Shown: positions 46,486-59,120, counted from the stretch's first letter. The stretch is DNA of 64,000 nucleotides from Aphrophora alni (GCA_963513935.1 OY740769.1:109099762-109163761), one strand, 5' to 3'. Numbers and translations are program-made. Notes: generated by a model from the letters alone, not told the origin.

Positions 46486-47010
46486 AGGCTTTGATTCAGA
46501 AAGATGGTCACCAATTTTTTACTGATTGGAATACTGATACTGTATTCATCTTAACTCTAAATAAAATGTGCCCTGAAGCTTGTTTTTATGTTATTATAAA
46601 TTCTTTATTAATGTTAGGCTTTTCTTCAGAAAGATGGCCAAGTTTTTACTGATTGGAATACTGATACTGTATTAATCTTAACTCTAAATAAAATGTGCCC
46701 TGAAGCTTGTTTTTATGTTATTATAAATTCTTTATTAATGTTAGGCTTTTCTTCAGAAAGATGGCCAAGTTTTTACTGATTGGAATACTGATACTGTATT
46801 AATCTTAACTCTAAATAAAATGTGCCCTGAAGCTTGTTTTTATGTTATTATAAATTCTTTATTATTGTTAGGCTTTGCTTCGGAAAGATAGCCAATTTTT
46901 TATTGATTTGAATACTGATACTGTATTAATCTTAACTCTAAATAAAATGTGCTCTGAAGCTTGTTTTTATGTTATTAGAAATTCTATATTAATATTAGGC
47001 TTTAATCAGT
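46486..47010 (+). repeat. 127-bp tandem repeat, four units plus a partial
   Basis: Units start with AGGCTTT at 46,486, 46,616, 46,743 and 46,870, with a partial at 46,997. Spacing is 130, 127, 127 and 127 bp. Each contains CAGAAAGATGG, GAATACTGATACTGTATT, AAAATGTGCCCTGAAGCTTG and TTATAAATTCTTTATTAATG. The middle two are almost identical and the outer ones diverged. Non-coding. Confidence 0.95.
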
Positions 47011-47184
47011 ATTCATAATACTTATATCTGTTAGTTCAATATGAAAAAACCGCATTACAACTTTTTACTCACCCAATAAAAATTTTTGCTGTCACAGATT
47101 TTGATAAATAACCTAAATATTCTGAAAGGCGTTATTAAGACCTGGGTTCCTTACACAATAAAACAATGTAAAATAATGAAAAAT

Positions 47185-47421
47185 CCCAGGCCTGCCAGAT
47201 GGCTTTTTAGTTGGATAATGTGTGGTTAGCGCATTGAAATACTAATAGCTGTTGTGTTCTAACATTCTCAATCGGAGTTAGTTAAAAATTTTAGTTTCTG
47301 AATATAACCTCACGATGCTGGGTCAACAACGTAAATGTTTGAGATGCCATAAGGATTGAACTCGAAAACTTTTACTCGGGAAGGAAGAAAGCTAAACACT
47401 AAAGAGCAAGGGGCTCTCCCT
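47185..47421 (-). repeat. tRNA-derived SINE, copy 3
   Basis: Minus strand: head with GCTCTTTAGTGTTTAGC (A-box-like) and TTCGAGTTCAATCC (B-box-like), body with TTGACCCAGCATCG, end with ATTTCAATGCGCTAAC and TATCCAACTAAAAAG. Links copies 1 and 2: the middle matches copy 1 and the 3' part matches copy 2. Confidence 0.75.
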
Positions 47422-50194
47422 AGGTTTTACTTTACTTCATTTTTACTGTGTTTGGCAGTTTTTTAAAGATAAATTACATTATATAACTAAAGAATCAAAA
47501 TTTCATAACTAGAAATCTAAGAAAGATAAGTGTACAAAATGGGTTCATTCTGCGCACTCAGTTGAGTATAATTCCGCAACTGTGTCGCTAAGTACAAAAG
47601 TTGAGAATTTTTACGTCTGGTAATAGACGCTATGTTTACGACTTAAAAAAAAAAGAAAAAAGAAAATCATCGCTTCATCTTTCACTCAGCTGGCGAGTAA
47701 ACATAAAAATAAATTAGAAAGTAAAAAAATAAAATAAAAATAAGCTGCCATTCCTAAATCTTACCAAATTGAAGTATTACATTTAAATTATGATGTAAGG
47801 CATCACTAATATCAAAAACTTGTAATTGTTTATCCATTTCTACATTTTCTTACATAACTTAGAGGTTATGAATTCCTACTTCGCTACTTCTCAACAATTC
47901 ATTCAGCGGTTTAGTTCCGCTACACAGACACAATCGATGCCGTTGAATGCTCCCAATATATATATCTTTCCTGATTTTAACATTTCCCGTTGATAAAAAT
48001 GTGGCTTTGTTTTCCTCATAAAATCTTGCAACAGTAAAAACATTATTTTTCAGCTGTCATGAAAGCGAAATAAACAGCTGTAGATGAGGTCTAAATAACA
48101 AACTTCCTTCCCTACATTCCTAATAGCGGCTGTTCCTGGCATTATCTCACGAGTTTTAATCTTCATGACTAGACTTTATAAGAATCAAACAACTAGAATA
48201 GGGTTTGTACCAGTTGTCAAAAGTTACAAAATGAACATCTGCCAAATTGTATGAGCAATAAACCCACTAGTCCCGTTTCGTCTATTTGGAGTTAAATTTG
48301 AGACTATGCTGAATTTCGGTTTTCGATATGTTTACTATTTAATTTTTAACTTTTGTAATAGTTTATTACAAAGTGAGTACAGATGTGGAAATCCCGAAAT
48401 ACCTAGCTGGATCTACACCATCCTTCATCTAGACTTGAGTTGGATCCGTCTCTTTCATGTTTCTATCAATTCTTGTTCTCTCCCTAAGGCTATTAGAGTA
48501 TTCTAGGGCTAGGCGTCTCTAATTAATGCGCTTTATTCTTTTTTAAAGGCAATGATGACTGTAAGATTTTTATCGTTAAGCCACAGAAAAGGATCAGTTT
48601 ATTGAGTTTTGTCTTCGAGTATACAAATGTAAATGATCTTATTTAAGTACCGTACCGTTTTCAGTCTTATCGTTGACTTCTTCCAAGTATTCATTAACCA
48701 TTGTGTTACGTTTGTTTGTATATAGTTCCTACATTTTTGCGTAACCTACTTGTAAAATCAATTAAAAATTTGCTACCACCGATGGACAAATGGTAAGTAG
48801 TTCAATTGTTTTATATTTTCTTTTACTTTATCGCAAATTTTAAAGCAAGTGAGCAATATTTGAGTCTTACACAATAAACAACTCTTAATGTGACACCTTC
48901 TGTCAGTAAACAAATTCAAACATAGGTAATTAGAAAGTTTTAACCACTAAAATTTAAGTGGAAACATCTCGTACAAGTGGTTTATAAGAACTATCTTCAA
49001 ATAGTTATTGCTACCGTTTATTCGGATATTGAGTGTGTATACTAAACTAATAGATGGCGTTTCGAGGAAGATGGATCAATTTCCATCATACAATGAAAAA
49101 AACTAAGAACATTGGAAAAATTTATGTGTCAAATTAGGCTGGTATTTTTCGAACTATACTGAAAACTAAAACTCAAAATAGTAGCCTAATATAGAAATCC
49201 AGGGCTAAAAACTAAACTTGACGAGAAAAAACATCAAGTCAACGGAAGTGACAGCTCATGACAAATTTGTAAAACACCAAAATGAACTTAAATCATACAC
49301 TGGTTAACTACAAAAATATGTTTGTCTAGTTCCAACGGAATAATTAGCAAACGGTTTTATCGAGATGAACAACCTTTGAAAATAATTAATAATATTTTAA
49401 ATAATTCAAAAGGAGACATAAGTTTATCACCTAAGATAAAAGACTCTTAAGAACAGTTATAATAATCACAGTTGAATTTGTACAAAAACATTTGGTAACT
49501 ATAAACAATCATCAATCTGGTAAGTGGCCAGCATCAGCTAAACAGTCATCAAATTAGTATTTTAAGCAATACAATATCGAGTTCATAAACTATAAACAAT
49601 AAAAAATAAAAGACATACCAATCAACTGACTCTCAATCCATAATTGATTCCTTCTATTATTTAGAATAGTGTAAAATCACCACCCATCATCCAATACATC
49701 CATCCAAAGCCTATCATCCATATAGACATAAGTATCACCAAATAATTTTGTTAGTATTAAGTTGTTCTTTTAAAGTTTTATTTGAAACCATTGATTATTT
49801 TTGTTATCACTTGAACATATACATGAAAGATATACACATAAAAAGTGGCTAGCAGAGGCAATTTAAAATAAAACACAAAACAAAACAATATCCAAGTAAA
49901 ACTAAATGTTTATATGAATTAAACCTGTAAAATAATTATCTTGTAAAATCACAATTGTGTTAATAAACAACAGTCATTTATATTATCCATCTCCAATCTA
50001 AAGTTTATTTATAACATTCAAACCAGAATTTTAATACTGATCGGTTCATATTGGACAAACCAATATTTCTTAGACCTTAGAAACATGTACAATTTGTCGG
50101 GTTAGCCAAAGAACGCTGGTTATAGATTCAGTTATAAAGAAATAGTTTAGAAGAAAATCAAGTAGCTTTCACTGAAACTAATATAAATACTCAC
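47422..50194. other. no gene recognised
   Basis: Intergenic or intronic AT-rich sequence. A 66-codon frame at 48,306-48,506 has no domain. Confidence 0.35.
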
Positions 50195-50274
50195 AGCACG
50201 TTTCATTTGTCGTCCCATCACCGGTAGATCGTTGCAGCAAGTCTCATCTTCTTCTTCTCCTCGATATGCAGTTC
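50195..50274 (-). CDS. candidate internal coding exon, 80 bp (unknown gene)
   Basis: Best candidate host exon. Minus strand: strong acceptor (GTTTTTATGTGTTCAG) before, and strong donor (GCT|GTGAGTATT) after, an 80-bp segment near 48 percent GC in a 28 percent background. One frame is fully open: after two bases completing a split codon, TAYRGEEEDETCCNDLPVMG, then R-Q-M-K-R-A, ending in phase 0. The other two frames stop. Features are an acidic run, a CC pair and a KR dibasic near the end. A secreted or prohormone-type protein is one possibility, but I do not recognise the family. No neighbouring exon is certain. The next candidates on this strand are 41 kb away. Confidence 0.6.
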
Positions 50275-51734
50275 CTGAACACATAAAAACACTTCAATGA
50301 TTACGTCTGTAACCTGAACCTTTTATAAATCTTTATAGTACTAAAGAAGCTAGTCTACGTGTGGTTGAAAAAGCAAAGAAATAAACAATTCGAAATATGA
50401 AATTTGTATAGTTACAATATTTCAAAACATTTAAAAATATTAATTTCAGTAATTGGTAAGTTAGTAATAAAAGTGAATTGATAATTTATTATTGTTTTAT
50501 ACTCTTTACTAACTACTCTAACAATTATATTTTTTTTCAAATATTTTTTAAAAAGATTATTAATACAACCAATAAATAAATTTACTTTTTTTATTCTTAG
50601 TTGTTGACACTAATATAATTTTTTTTTCAAAATAGGTGTTTTACAATTAATTGTTTTTTACCAATCCCGGTTTTTTTTTTTTTCATTCCAAACACTGTTT
50701 CTTTAAAGTACCCGCTCTTCGCTTTACCCCAGGTTGAAAACAACTAAATTGCACCGAAAAACATTTGAGTCCTGATTGATTAGTCTTAGAGACTAAATAA
50801 GTGAACACAAGAACAATTAATAATAAAATAATTATCTCAAGGACGTATATTTTTCACTTGAAATAATTATTTAATTAATAATACTCGCTTGGTAAAAATA
50901 TTTAAATATGCGTTAAAGTCAATAAATTTAAAATATTTGAAAACGTATGACGTAGAACTTTCCCCTCTTTATTTGACAGTCAGATTGTCTCTTTCACCCC
51001 TTATTTTGAAACTTATAGTATTTATGTATTTTGATGCTCTGAGTTCGAAATTGACATTGGTCTAACCCGGCGTTTCTACCTCAAAATATCCAAAACAAAA
51101 CTAGAGTCTAACTAATTATGTTATTAAAAATTTAATTTCCTGAAAACTCGACCTTTCATTCTTTAGATAAACGCAACTCCGCAATTTTTCATTTATAATG
51201 TAGAATTTTCACCGCTTGTATAACTTTTAGTAGGTGTTAAGTAACTAGAGTTGCTAAAAAACAAATAATGTATATATGGGACGAAATCGTTTGTATACAT
51301 TTGGCAGAAAGGTTAAACAATTTTTTTTTAAATTTGTATACGAAACAAATAATAATAATAAAATGTATGATAGAAATTTAAAAAAGTAAAATAAAAATAA
51401 AAAAAGTCTACATTGAAACTTATACTTAGGAGCAGCATGTACTGTTAAAAATGCTCAATTTTAGATGGGCAAGATTCAGAGGTCCGTACTACCTTAACTC
51501 GTTAATATCTACTTGTATTCAGACCTATACCTTGATCATTGTAACTGAAATCAATTACACAAGATCCGGCTGGACTCTACATTAAATTGTCTTGTGTTTT
51601 TGAAACGCGATGTAAACTTATCAAGTTTATGATGTAGAGAGACAGGGGAGGAAAATCACGTTCAACAGGTGATTCTCCCTCCCATATACTCGTGGGAGAC
51701 ACCAATAACATTTTAAAGTCTTGAAATATGCTAA
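50275..51734. other. no gene recognised, possible intron
   Basis: AT-rich. Would lie upstream (5') of the minus-strand exon. Confidence 0.35.
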
Positions 51735-52118
51735 TTTATTTACAGCTATCAGTATACGTTGCCACTTAGTCGTGATTACAAGCAGAGAGCTTGTTCATAT
51801 TAAACAACTTATAAATAATGTTGATTTGTTTCTAATATAATGTTTAGTCCAACAGAAATTTTCCCCACGCATACAGATCTCTCAAACTGATGTTAATGAT
51901 ATATATTTGGTCGTTAACCTCGAGCCATCTTGATTATCTAACTATATGGTTAGGATATTTACGATTAGAATGTAGTATTGATTATTTTCGTTTTATTTTA
52001 TTATGTTGCATTTTATTGTACTATTTTATTATTGTACTAATGTGGTGTAAGTTTGTAAATATCTTATGAAAATTATGCAATTGACGGATCAAATAAAAAT
52101 AAATTTCATTTCATATGT
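51735..52118 (+). repeat. possible LINE 3' UTR end
   Basis: T-rich sequence without a frame ends in GACGGATCAAATAAAAATAA and ATTTCATTTCAT, the style of non-LTR retrotransposon termini with short tandem tails. No coding part recognised; the left limit is arbitrary. Confidence 0.35.
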
Positions 52119-52432
52119 ATATCTGAATAAAATCGATATCAACCTCAACGTTTGATTTGGTTTACTCATTTTTATTAAATGTCATAATATAACAGTTTAT
52201 ATTGTGAATATGCTTGTGTTGGGGTGGAGCCTTTATTTAAACACTTAAACCATTATTAATTACTCAAAAAACATTATGAGGTTATTGTTTTTTAAAAAAT
52301 AAACCACAATTTTCTTTTCCAATGTTTGTTGAATAACAAATTTTATCTTTATTATATTTGCTTAATTTCAAAGTTTTAAAGTTATTTCATGCCAGACAAT
52401 GTTAATAACGTTAAAGAACAAAATGATTAATT

Positions 52433-52836
52433 CACAGTATTTACAGACCTGTCAGACAGGTGAAGAAAAGATTATCAAGATGCCTAAAGGGAAAAACCCA
52501 AAACCAAAACGAATCATTTAATAATGTGATTTGGAATTACGTTCCAAAAACAGTATTCGTGTAGCTAAGTACATTACAGCTTGGAGTAAATATGGCAGTA
52601 TGCAGTTTCAATGATGGAGGTGTGGGTATTTGCAAAATACTGATAAACTGTGGCCTAAAACCAGGCAATCACCTGATTAAAACTATGAAACAGATTGACA
52701 TCAGGAACGCGGATAGAGCGCAGGAAGAGCTGGAGAAGAAGATTAGACAGGGTAAAATCTCCTCAAAAGAAAATTAGAAGATAGGTTTGAAGAGGAAGAC
52801 GGGGAAGAACCAGCATATGCAGCAGGACTTTATTAA
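52433..52836 (+). pseudogene. Mutator-like transposase, C-terminal fragment
   Basis: A plus-strand frame from about 52,433 reads CLKGKTQNQNESFNNVIW, then NYVPKTVFV, one stop, and after a gap MAVCSFNDGGVGICKILINC, then G-L-K-P-G. G-K-T-Q-N-x-N-E-S-F-N and F-N-D-G-x-x-x-x-x-x-x-L-x-x-x-G-x-x-P-G are blocks I know from transposase-related proteins annotated as Mutator-like in insects. A +1 shift near 52,760 leads into RKLEDRFEEEDGEEPAYAAG and a stop at 52,836, fitting the acidic E-E-x-E-G-x-x-Y-x-x-G-x-F C-terminus. One stop and one shift make it dead, but it is better preserved than the other relics here. The N-terminal catalytic part is absent. Confidence 0.65.
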
Positions 52837-53648
52837 AAAGAGTAATTATCTTGTTTTTTTTTTTTTAGAAAACTTGGATTTTCTCTCTTTTTTGTGATTT
52901 CCCGTAAGTTTGATTTTTTTAGACTTAGGTACATTTTTCTAAGTAACTACTGAAAGTATCAAGTTGAAATTTTTTTACCATGTACATTACACTTAGATAC
53001 ATTATTGGAAACTCTAATATTGTCCTAATTAAATACCAATTGTCAGAAAAAAAAATAATATCAGATTTAAAAAAAATATATTTATTTTTCAAAAAAATCT
53101 TAAAATAATGTTATACATGTAAAATTTTAATTTTTATAGTTTCCACATATGTAAGATTGTTTGGCCTTTCAAATAAAAAAACCGAAACAAATTATCATAT
53201 TTAGTTCCTGAGAAAATTGTACCTATATTAACATTACGAAAGATAAGGCGCACCTACCCCATTAACTTAAGAAGGATAATATTTTCTGTACGTAGGACCA
53301 AAAATATTTAATAAATTTCCTATGAACGTTAAGAGAATTAAAAGTGTCAGGTTATCAGTAGTTGTTCAATAAGCAACAAGATTTCAACGATTAAAAATAC
53401 AAATTATGTAAATTTAGTTAATATATGTATAGGTTTGAATATGTGTTTTTATGATATGAGTGTATATTTAAACCACATTAACGTATACTGATACGAGTTT
53501 ATGGATTAGATAAAACATGTAATAAGGTTACATAAGTTGTATCATTGTTTTGTTTTTCGTTGTGCTAAGTCGTACAGCCGTGGTGAAATAGTCCAATATA
53601 ATCATAATTTTTAGTTGAAATCTCTGGATTGTTTATTTTAATATATGC
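52837..53648. other. AT-rich spacer
   Basis: Nothing recognised. Confidence 0.35.
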
Positions 53649-53889
53649 ACAGTAATTTACCTTAGTTTATAACAATCCTTTATTAATGCAGCTACGGCCG
53701 TTTCATCTTCAATGAGACATCATCAGGCTTTTGTACATTGTGATCAAGCTTAATATTATTTATATGACATGTTTATATGTTTGTAAAATATTTGTGACAA
53801 TTTAAAAAAGCCTGATGATGTCTCATTGAAGATGAAACAGCCGTAGCTGCGTTAATAAAGGATTATTATAGACTAAGGTAAATTACTGT
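53649..53889. mobile_element. 241-bp foldback element with 82-bp arms
   Basis: The left arm (ACAGTAATTTACCTTAGTTT at 53,649 through CATCATCAGGCTTT at about 53,731) is repeated inverted on the right (AAAGCCTGATGATG at about 53,807 to TTACTGT at 53,889). A loop of about 75 bp separates them. The arms contain CTGATGATGTCTCATTGAAG followed by ATGAAAC, related to the CTGANGA and GAAAC motifs elsewhere. Non-coding. Could be a MITE or a head-to-head pair of short retroelement ends. Confidence 0.9.
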
Positions 53890-56800
53890 ATATTATTATA
53901 TTAGTCCAATATAGTTAAGTTGATAGATCTAAAAGACTGTAATTAACCTATTTTTTATACTTTTCCTCCTCCAATTATGGCAGTATAAAATGGTCAGGCA
54001 ATTCCTATAAATTTATTAATTATTGTATAATAATAATTGAATGAACTATATATTGCTAGTGTTATTATTGTCATAAGATAAACATTATAATATTGTCAAA
54101 CGTGACAGTAAATATTTACTAAAATAGACACGTTTAAATTCAAGGACAAATCCTTCTATGAAAAATACTTTGAAATACGGTACTGTACTAAATGAGAAAG
54201 CCAGTGCAATTCTTCCACCACTGCACAACTAAGCACTCTATAAATATTCATCTTTGGAGTAGAATGGCTTTTGTTTAAAATATTCTCTTCTCCGTAAACT
54301 AAGCTTCAATTCTTTTACTTTAAACCAATATTAGTTCCAGCAAGACATATTGTCATTCCGATTAGTATTTTACCTTCCTATCATTCCTTAACGATTGACA
54401 TTTTTAAGAAGTAGTTCATCTTACAGTGATGACACTTGATGAGAAATCAAATACGATGATCCCGGCAGGACACCGTAACAATTTCAGACAAGATGACAAT
54501 AACCATTTACAAATTTCTATAGCTTCTACTCAGTCTACAATTAACAAATAAAGATTGAAACCAACCATTATCATAGCATCAACACGCATATTATTTAGTG
54601 TATATATTACCTATTTACAAATAATACAGTCATTGTGAAACTTGTCTACTGTGACTCATCTAAGAAGTTAAAGATGTATTTATCAATTCATATTTTGTAA
54701 TGGAGTACATACCGTACATATAAAAGTTACTTAATTTTTTCTGCCATGGAATTGGTCGGATATCATTAGTTTATTTGAAAACATAACTAGTGATTTATTA
54801 ATTATCTCTGCTAAATTTTAGCTTTAAAAGTTCTATAATATATAATAATATGAACTATATAATATATAGTTATATAGTAATATGATCCCAATTCGAGAAG
54901 GATTTAAATTGTATTTTAAATTTTAACACGAATTGAAATTTACAAGTTCAATTAGTTTATTGGCATTAATTAAATAAACATAAAATATACGTCATTATTA
55001 TCTAAGTATACCTTAATACAAGTATCCACTGTATGCAAGTTCTAATATATAATAATTTTAAAATACTATTAAAGTTAAAATTTTGTTCATATAACCTAAA
55101 TTGTAAGTTTTTCTCAAATTAAAAACGATAATAATTGGAGAGCAACAGGGTGATAAAGTTCGGCCTCTTAAATCAGAGTTTAAGGGTGACATTTGTTTCT
55201 ACAGTATGTTATTTTCCCTCCCACCATTATCTTAGTCGGTATAACAACAAAAGTACTTGCCACGTCATTATTTATCAATACATTTCAATGATTATCATAA
55301 TCTAAAGCAAAACATTCCAAAATAAATTTTCCAACAACAACAGTAATATATTTTGAACAGTATATTCATCACAAAACAATACTTTTCCATTGTGATTAAT
55401 TAATTAGTCAACTTGTGTGGAATACAAGATTCTTGAAGTGAAATTATCTGCATGAACTAAGCAGTTTGGTTATCGTGCAAAGTCTGCATGTTGTATTTAC
55501 ATTGAGATAAGGTATGCAATTAGTTTAATATCCTATTCAAATCAGATCCATCAAACCATCGTTTACATCCAACACCCAGCTCGGTCTTATTACTCGCGTC
55601 GTCAATGGTTGGTTGCCACTTTATATGTTACACACCTACACTTATGCACGTTCCCTCCCCCACATATTAAAAATATATAAATTTATTATAAAAATTCAAT
55701 TTATGTTTATTTTGGAATATATTTTGAACCTTTTATAATTTAAAAAAATTGCTGATTACTGGTTATTTCGAGTAAACCGCGAAAATTTGTGGATTTTAAT
55801 TGGGTTGATAAATTATTTGATGTAAAGAAAGCAGGATGCATCATATTTTGTATCTTGTCAATGCACCATTCAAACAAATGTGTTGGTTTTATTTACCTGT
55901 CATTTGTTTTTGATATTAGCATAAAATTAATGCCAACATACGAAGTCATCATTTTCAGATTATTCAGTAATATTTTCTTAATTAAAACAAAAAATTGGCC
56001 ATTAATTTACAATAATTTTACGTATAATTTTGATATTTAGTGAATGTTAACTAACAAGAGATATTGAAAAGCCTTTTTTCCCTTTCATAGATTTGTGTTT
56101 TTGCTTGTTTTGTTTTTACGTTTAAACATTTGTAACGCCTGCAAAAGTATTGGCAATGATTAAATAATATCTATTTATAGAAAAGGAATAGGAAATATAA
56201 AATCGTTACGACCAGTGACTATTTTAATATGATTATCAAACCACCATAAATAATAATGTGAGTCAAACGATATATGTGTAAGCAGAATTTAATATTTAAA
56301 TTGGGTTACAAGTGTTAAAGCAGAGGGGGTAGCTTTGTTTTAATCACTATGTAAGTTATTTATTTAAAGCGAGACTTTGATAAAGTGCATGAAATATCTT
56401 CTGTTCTTGTTATTTTTAGAGATGAAAATCTTCATTTTAAGGAAAATGTGTTTTGTTTTAAGTTCCGTTCTTGAAGATAGCTATTCTGTTAATACCATTC
56501 ATTAATAAAGCTAACCTCTGCATGACGGTACAAAATATTGCGGACTTAAGAACAACTGAAAATAGAGACATTGAATGAATCTTAATAAATTTGTAAATTC
56601 AGAATTTTTGAGCAATCTAGGTTACAATATTTTATCATTTAATTTTGTAAATGAAATTATATTTAAGGGGATTTTATGTTTTATGTGCAATTAATTATTC
56701 ACTTATGTTAATTTATTTAACTAAGAAACTTGCTCTACTCTTATCTAGGTAATTTGATGAAGATCTAACTATTTTGAATACCGTAGAATATTTCCTAAAT

Positions 56801-57009
56801 GTAGTTTTTTCATATGAGTTTTTTACATTTAACTTTTTAATTAAATATAGGGATTTATTTCATAATCTCCTTAATTAAGCTTTTAAATGGTAATATCAAA
56901 TCTTTTATTAATGGAGTCGGATTTAAATGAAATTCTAAATAAAACTAGTTTATGTTCATTATTACTTCAAGTTTCCATTAAAAATTTTTAAAAAGTTCCC
57001 CCTACCAGA
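53890..57009. other. no gene recognised
   Basis: About 3 kb of AT-rich sequence. The 83-codon frame at 55,789-56,040 is rich in Phe/Ile/Asn and has no domain. Confidence 0.35.
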
Positions 57010-57135
57010 AATGTATACGAAGTAAATTTCATCAAATTTGACAGAACGGAAAATTGTATAGTCGTTTGAATGGTATCGTGGAGATGGCATAACAAACACA
57101 CAAACACTATACACCAATACACACGTGCAATTATA
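57010..57135 (+). repeat. common insect-type dispersed repeat fragment
   Basis: TTTCATCAAATTTGACAGAA, then CGG, TAGTCGTTTGAATGG and a CACACAAACAC-rich end. Resembles the widely scattered 'TTTCATxAAATTxGxCxGAACGG' phrase in insect DNA. Class not assigned. Confidence 0.35.
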
Positions 57136-57790
57136 TTATTGAAAATAAAGGGACCTTTAAAATTATGCCTACTTCTTTGGGCTCCGCCAATTTTTCTCTT
57201 AACTATTTCTAAAATAGAAAATCAATTGAAAATGATTATTTAAACATACTTTTTGCCATCTGCCAGCGCTTCAAACCAGTCGAGAAAACCGATTTAAACT
57301 TTTTAGTATATGGTCACATAATATTTTAGACACATAGGCTTATTTAAGGCGTTTTGTGGACAAAAACTTTGGAGGTGTCTGCTTGCTAAATTAAGAAAAC
57401 GTAAGAGTTAAATTTTATTAAAATTAAGTTTGCAAATTTTGATCAACTGTATTAACCAATCCAGATGAATTGTATGTATTGCCACCTTTTGGCAATAAAA
57501 TTTGGTTCGTTAGTTATAGCTCAAAAAGTGAAAAACAAATATCCTGTACCCGGCTCGTAATCAGTCCAAACGACTTTGATCAAGGTTTATAACCCGTACT
57601 AATAGACCAACACGTAAAAGACAGTTATGGTTTATGAGTATATTGGAAATTGAGATAATAAGTATATTCTTTCATATGTCTCGTTTAGCAAGTTGGTTTA
57701 CGGCAATAGGTAACAAATGTATGTCGGTACAAAGTTATTGTTTTCTGGACACCATGAAATACAATTGCCTGTAAATAGATTAGGATGTAA
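57136..57790. other. no gene recognised
   Basis: Nothing recognised. Confidence 0.35.
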
Positions 57791-58230
57791 AAAATGAAAA
57801 AAATAAACACAATATTTATTAAATTCTACAATTTTATTGAGTCTTGCCGACCATGGTTTTGTCAGCAACGGCATTTAAGGCAGCTTAACACACACTAAGG
57901 AAGATATTGAAAACTGACATATAATATTACAAAAAGAAGAACATTTACTTAGCTAAAGGGGAGGCAGTGGAAGGTCGCGAGAAACATGTGGTCATAAGGA
58001 AGACAGTGGTTTTAACAAAGGTTTAACAATGTTTCCCGCGACCTTCCACTCCTTCCCCTTTTAGCGAAGTAACTGTTCTTCTTTTTGTATTATTATATGT
58101 CAGTTTTCAATATCTTTCTTAGTCTATTGTTAAGCTGCTTTGTAAATGCCGTTGCTGGCGAAACCATGGTCGGCAAGACTCAATAAAATTGTAGAATTTA
58201 CTAAATATTGTGTTTGTTTTTTCATTAAAA
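57791..58230. mobile_element. 440-bp foldback element with arms of about 200 bp
   Basis: The left arm from AATGAAAAAAATAAACACAA (57,793) through GGAAGGTCGCGAGAAACA (about 57,988) is repeated inverted on the right from TGTTTCCCGCGACCTTCC (58,029) to TTTTTTCATT (58,226). By eye about 90 percent identical. The loop is about 40 bp. The arms carry TTGCTGGCGAAACCATGG, another CGAAAC block. The two halves have begun to diverge, so the palindrome is not brand new. Non-coding. Confidence 0.92.
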
Positions 58231-58304
58231 TGGATTTCTACCAAGTACCTATCAATAGTGTAAATCGTATAGGTTAGGATGTACTTATTTTACTTCATTT
58301 ACAA

Positions 58305-59120
58305 GCAAAAATTAAGGCAACTTTTCTTCACCCCACAAGAAGAAGTTGCATGGGGGGATCTTGGAGGCTAATCGTGTAGGGCAGTGTCGCTGGGGTCTCT
58401 AGCGTTGAGTCTTTAAGGAATTGTTGTAGTTGCTGAACCATTGTGGTGGGTTCGTCTTGTTAGAATATGAAATCATAAGAGCCTTCTTGAAGTTGTAGAA
58501 GAAACTAGGGTGGAACATTGTAAGATAGCTCATTCTTGTCAATGTGTTTTCCTCAAAAAATAATAGCCCTTAAATATTTGTATGAGAAATTATAGGAAAA
58601 TGTTTGCTTTTGGTGAATCTCGTTCTTGCTCTAGGATTTTATGAGGATACTTAACCCCATGTACGCACGTTATGACTGTTAACTTTTCCGCTTAAATAAA
58701 ATCGGTCGTCTTCCATGTCCTCTAACAGAGCATTGGTAAACTCCACACGTCTCCTTTTATCACATACTCGAAGAGGTTGTATTAGTTGCTTTAAGATCAA
58801 AATTTGTCTTAAATACGCCAGACAGTCCTATGAGGAATCAAAGTTGTCTTGCTAGCACGACGAATATACTTTCGCGGACTACGCTCAAACGCTACGCTGA
58901 ATTCTTTGCACACTTTCATTAGAACTTTGACTCTAACTCTTAAACAAACATCCTGTTTCTTCAAACTGGCGACATCAACGACGATTGTTCTTCGGCAAAG
59001 GCATATCAATCTCAAAACGCTGATGAAAAGCACGCTGGACTGTAATTATTTGCTAAACTGCACAAATGTAAAAATCCTTTTGTTGTTCGGAGGCCAATTA
59101 GCAACAAACTGAGGTTATGG
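58305..59120 (-). pseudogene. decayed mariner-type transposase
   Basis: Minus-strand translation across shifts gives VQRAFHQRFEIDMPLPKNNR, then C-R-Q-F-E-E-T-G-C-L, near 58,960-59,020, and SPRKYIRRASKTTLIPHRTV, then W-R-I, near 58,810-58,875. These are the two N-terminal helix-turn-helix blocks of an insect DDE transposase group. Further down come DDRFYLSGKVNSHNVRTWG (about 58,660-58,720), FFEENTLTRMSYL (about 58,550) and PPCNFFLWG (about 58,345), the C-terminal W-P-P-R-S-P-D-L-T-P-C-D-F-F-L-W-G block. Order and spacing fit one near full-length enzyme with stops and shifts. The catalytic Asp in the middle block is not recognisable. Terminal repeats were not found. Confidence 0.8.

Noticed and set aside
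58849..59112. Plus-strand 87-codon frame
   Set aside because: Antisense shadow of the mariner-type transposase relic.
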